Assembly (NCBI GenBank): GCA_946408145.1
Contig: CAMJQX010000055.1
Coordinates: 1-8,982 of the forward strand
Length of the DNA stretch: 8,982 nt
Direction: 5' to 3'
Source of the DNA: an uncultured Clostridia bacterium
GTDB lineage: Bacteria > Bacillota_A > Clostridia > Oscillospirales > Oscillospiraceae
Shown: positions 6,507 through 8,982 of the stretch, one piece after another
Layout: each line of letters opens with the position of its first letter
How positions within the stretch are numbered: the first letter of the stretch is position 1
The notes under the pieces: generated by a model
What the model saw: only the letters and a program-made list of their open reading frames with translations
Database searches by the model: none
What the model was told of the DNA's origin: nothing
Made by a program: the position numbers and the translations under genes

Positions 6507-7157
6507 CTATCTCTCAAACAGCACGCAGCCCGCCTGCGTCGGGTGGTCGCATACCAGCTGCTCTTCGGCGTCGGAGCGGTGCCGCAGGAGCTCAGCGACG
6601 ATGAGCATGTCGCCGCCCGCGGCGAGGATCATCACCAGCGAGAGGTACAGCAGCAGCGTCGAGCCGCACAGGAGCGACACGATCCATGGGACGATGCCCA
6701 GCACCGCGAGCGGCATCAGCGCCCCCGCGATATAGGGTCCCTTTCCCAGCGGCGTGCCGCAGGTGCAGTAGGGCGTCAGATACTGCTTCATGAAGCCGAA
6801 CTCGATATCCTTAAAACCGCCCGGGGCAAAAAAGCTCCAGGTCAGGCCGTGGATACCCTCGTGCACCGCGGTCAGCACCAGCATCCCGACCAGCCACAGG
6901 ATCATCTGCGTCCCGTTCATGCCATAGCCGCTGCCCGGATTCAGCCGCCGGAACAGCAGCACCGCGGCCGCGCAGATCGGCACGGCCATCACCATCGTCA
7001 GCACATTGGCCCGGACGATGCCGACCGTCAGGCCGCATTTCCGATAGCCCTTTCTCTCCATCTCCGCGCAGAGCGCTTCGAAGCGCCGCAGGCGCTTTTC
7101 CTCCGCCGGCGTGAGCGTTCTCCGCTTTTCCTGTTCAAATGCCTTGTCCTTTTTCAT
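6507..7157 (-). CDS. DUF3267 family putative membrane zinc metalloprotease
   Basis: A 216-residue integral membrane protein. After a charged, probably cytoplasmic N-terminal segment (1-45), hydrophobic stretches at about 50-69, 84-105, 143-163 and 166-190 suggest about four membrane segments. The second carries HEGIH at 99-103, the HExxH zinc motif. Further family signatures are YCTCGTPL at 130-137 and GGDML at 181-185, whose Asp183 could be a third metal ligand. DUF3267 is annotated as a putative zincin peptidase on the strength of these motifs; I know of no clear substrate. The ATG overlaps the TGA of the patatin gene as ATGA, with AGGAG 8 nt upstream, so it is the translationally coupled last gene of the operon. 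There is no convincing terminator between its TAG (6507-6509) and the nucleotidase promoter. Confidence 0.88.
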   Translation of the reverse strand: MKKDKAFEQEKRRTLTPAEEKRLRRFEALCAEMERKGYRKCGLTVGIVRANVLTMVMAVPICAAAVLLFRRLNPGSGYGMNGTQMILWLVGMLVLTAVHEGIHGLTWSFFAPGGFKDIEFGFMKQYLTPYCTCGTPLGKGPYIAGALMPLAVLGIVPWIVSLLCGSTLLLYLSLVMILAAGGDMLIVAELLRHRSDAEEQLVCDHPTQAGCVLFER

Positions 7158-8020
7158 TCCGCCTCTCCTGTATCCCTTGATAAAAAGCTTCTGATCGCCG
7201 GGAGCAGCAGCCGCGCCGTGTGCCGGCCGAGCTGGTAGACGCGCTCCAGCTCCGCGGGGTCGTGCTCGGTGCGGCTGATGCCGAGGCTTTCGGGCGGGCG
7301 GACCACAAGGATCTCCCCCGCCGCCTCCTTCCGGTCGATCTCCTCCATCTGCCGGTTGTAGACCAGATGCCGCGCGGCCATGGCCTCCGCCATCTTCGGC
7401 GTGCGGCGCAGCAGCAGGCGGATCAGCGGCAGGCCCGCAGCCTTCTCCTTCCGGTAGCCCTTCGGCTGCGTCAGGACATAGACGTTCCGGCCGCAGCCCT
7501 CCCGCTCCAGCACGGGATAGGGCACGGGCTCGACGATACCGCCGTCGAGCAGGCGGCGGCCGTCGACCTCGACGATGCGGGAGACCATCGGCATCGAGGC
7601 CGAGGCCCGGATCCACTGCATGTCCCGCTCGCCGCCGTCGCTGCACTTATGGTAGACGATCGCGCCGCTGTCGACATCCGTCGCGCCGACGTAGAAGTCC
7701 ATCGGGTTTTCCGCAAAGGCCGTGCGGTCGAAGGGGTCGAGCACGTCCGGCAGCTCGCGGTAGCAGAAGTCCGCCCCGTAGAGATCGCCCGTCGTCAGCA
7801 GCGAGCGGAAGCTGCAGTAGCGCGGATCGCGGCTGTAGCGCTTGTTGTAGCGGACAGCCCGGCCGATCTGGCCGGATTTGAAGTTGCAGCCGAAGCAGGC
7901 CCCGGCGGAAATACCCGCCGCGGCGTCAAAGCGAAGGTCCTCCTCCAGCAGCACATCGATCACGCCGCAGCTGAACATGCCGCGCATCGCGCCGCCCTCC
8001 ATCACGAGTCCGGTTTTCAT
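7154..8020 (-). CDS. patatin-like phospholipase family protein (YjjU/RssA-like)
   Basis: A 288-residue serine acyl hydrolase with the Ser-Asp dyad of the patatin fold. The N-terminal glycine-rich oxyanion loop is EGGAMRG (8-14). The nucleophile is Ser38 in GISAG (36-40). The catalytic Asp is Asp159 in LLDGG (157-161). These proteins hydrolyse acyl esters of phospholipids or neutral lipids. The absence of a signal peptide places it in the cytoplasm, probably at the inner face of the membrane. The overall pattern, including FYVGATDVDSG and WIRASASMP, resembles the bacterial YjjU-like patatins. The start ATG (8020-8018) has GGGAG 9 nt upstream. It lies 29 nt downstream of the DUF218 gene and overlaps DUF3267 by 4 bp, so it is the middle gene of the operon. 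Actual lipid substrate is unknown. Confidence 0.93.
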   Translation of the reverse strand: MKTGLVMEGGAMRGMFSCGVIDVLLEEDLRFDAAAGISAGACFGCNFKSGQIGRAVRYNKRYSRDPRYCSFRSLLTTGDLYGADFCYRELPDVLDPFDRTAFAENPMDFYVGATDVDSGAIVYHKCSDGGERDMQWIRASASMPMVSRIVEVDGRRLLDGGIVEPVPYPVLEREGCGRNVYVLTQPKGYRKEKAAGLPLIRLLLRRTPKMAEAMAARHLVYNRQMEEIDRKEAAGEILVVRPPESLGISRTEHDPAELERVYQLGRHTARLLLPAIRSFLSRDTGEAE

Positions 8021-8049
8021 GCTCTCACACTCCCTGTATCTCTGCCGCG

Positions 8050-8958
8050 TCAGGGGCGCGGCATGCCCTGCGTCCCGCCGCCCGGCAGCTGCAGGATGCC
8101 GGAGATCTGCATCGCGGCGATCTGATCGCCGTTTTGATAGGCGGCGTTTTCGACGTCGCAGCAGTAGTTGCCCACGATCTCGACGTCGCAGCCCATCCGC
8201 TGCCGGTACAGCGCGCCGACCGCGTTGTAGAGCGCCTGTCCCCAGCGCTGGTGGTAGGCGGAGGTGACGATCGTCACCGTCCGGACACCCTCGCGGCGCA
8301 GGATCTCAAAGGTGTTGACCGCGTTTTCCGCCGTGGTCATCGCCCGCTCGTCGATGAAGATGCGCGCGCCGTCGATGCCGCAGCGCTCCGTCAGATAGGC
8401 CTTCATCATCCCCGCCTCGGTATGCCCCTGCGGGTTGTTGGCCCCGGTCGCGCCGCCGGAGCAGACGAGGATCGCCGCGGGAAAGGCCCGCGCGGCGGCC
8501 GCCGCCGCGTCGCAGCGGCTCATGAGCTCCGGCTGCATCTCGCCGTCCATCAGCTCGTAGCCCAGCACGACGAAGGCGTGCGCGGGGCTGTTTGGAATGC
8601 CGAAATCCCGCAGTTCCCCGGCCTGCTCCTCGCCGTGATAGAGACAGAGCTCATAGTCCGGATCGAGATAGACCGCGCGCCAGTGCTCGGCGATCGCCCC
8701 CGCGATCTCATAATCCCGGCTGTCCACGGCGCGGATCGCATCCAGATCGGCGTCGATCTGCCGCGCATCCTCCGCCGCAAGGCTCCGGTGCGCCTTCACC
8801 AGATCGTTCAGCAGCCTGCTCATATTTTCGGCGTTCTCCCTGCTGATCGGCTGCGACAGCGGATCCTCCTGCGGCGCATGCGGGATGGCCACCTGCAGCG
8901 CCAGCAGCAGAAGGATCAGCGCGCAGAACAGGATCAGCGCGATTCTGCGTTTTTTCAT
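8050..8958 (-). CDS. DUF218 (SanA/ElyC/YdcF-like) membrane-anchored envelope protein
   Basis: A 302-residue protein with an N-terminal membrane segment (about 6-25) and no obvious cleavage site, so the rest is probably held outside the membrane. Residues 30-125 are charged and helical-looking and not assigned to a domain. The DUF218 domain (about 128-275) shows FVVLGYEL at 129-136, the Arg of SRCDAA at 148, LVCSGG at 164-169, HTEAGMM at 179-185, TTAENAVNT at 208-216 and VTSAYHQRW at 231-239. DUF218 proteins such as SanA and ElyC in Escherichia coli affect envelope barrier or peptidoglycan-precursor use; their chemistry is poorly defined. GGACGAC precedes the ATG at 8958. The promoter lies beyond the right edge, or the operon begins upstream. 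Family secure, function not. Confidence 0.88.
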   Translation of the reverse strand: MKKRRIALILFCALILLLLALQVAIPHAPQEDPLSQPISRENAENMSRLLNDLVKAHRSLAAEDARQIDADLDAIRAVDSRDYEIAGAIAEHWRAVYLDPDYELCLYHGEEQAGELRDFGIPNSPAHAFVVLGYELMDGEMQPELMSRCDAAAAAARAFPAAILVCSGGATGANNPQGHTEAGMMKAYLTERCGIDGARIFIDERAMTTAENAVNTFEILRREGVRTVTIVTSAYHQRWGQALYNAVGALYRQRMGCDVEIVGNYCCDVENAAYQNGDQIAAMQISGILQLPGGGTQGMPRP

Positions 8959-8982
8959 GTCGTCCTCAGTCCCCTTTTTGCC

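Noticed and set aside
4906..6735. A 609-codon open frame on the plus strand opposite the 5'-nucleotidase
   Set aside because: Same shadow effect. It has no recognisable family, runs across the nucleotidase promoter, and its composition (runs of Val/Ala/Asp/His) mirrors the sense codons.

Overview
This window looks like ordinary chromosomal DNA from a high-GC member of the Clostridia, plausibly a gut Oscillospirales-type Firmicute. The evidence is strong AGGAG-type Shine-Dalgarno sites, sigma-A-type promoters (TTGAC/TTGCC with TACAAT or TAAAAT), MKK-type signal peptides, no outer-membrane proteins, and families typical of Clostridia (DUF3267, YwrD-like gamma-glutamyltransferase, GH5 cellulase, secreted 5'-nucleotidase). 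The taxonomic placement is inference; there is no rRNA or marker gene. I see no tRNA, rRNA, CRISPR array, IS element, prophage gene or integration site.

Layout, left to right. (1) 1-1624, minus strand: two tandem CNNM/CorC-type membrane proteins (DUF21) overlapping by ATGA. The second runs off the left edge. They are driven by a clear promoter at 1664-1692. (2) 1625-1817: a divergent intergenic region with that promoter, a second promoter facing right, and a perfect 15-bp direct repeat with 20-bp period between the two -35 boxes. (3) 1818-3446, plus: a leaderless (no signal peptide) YwrD-like gamma-glutamyltransferase. (4) 3447-3567: a promoter with an inverted repeat over the -10/+1, then a structured 5' leader ending one base before the Shine-Dalgarno site. 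(5) 3568-4596, plus: a secreted GH5 endoglucanase. (6) 4655-4698: a perfect 20-bp bidirectional terminator between convergent genes. (7) 4714-6381, minus: a secreted two-domain 5'-nucleotidase with its own promoter at 6435-6464. (8) 6507-8958, minus: a three-gene operon reading DUF218 (SanA/YdcF-like) -> patatin-like phospholipase -> DUF3267 membrane zincin. The last two overlap by ATGA.

Together the genes suggest cell-envelope and nutrient-scavenging work: divalent-metal handling, gamma-glutamyl chemistry, cellulose/beta-glucan cleavage, nucleotide dephosphorylation outside the cell, and a membrane/envelope operon. No obvious new defence or mobile system is present. The least explained items are the DUF218-patatin-DUF3267 operon, the repeat pair between the divergent promoters, and the structured leader of the endoglucanase.
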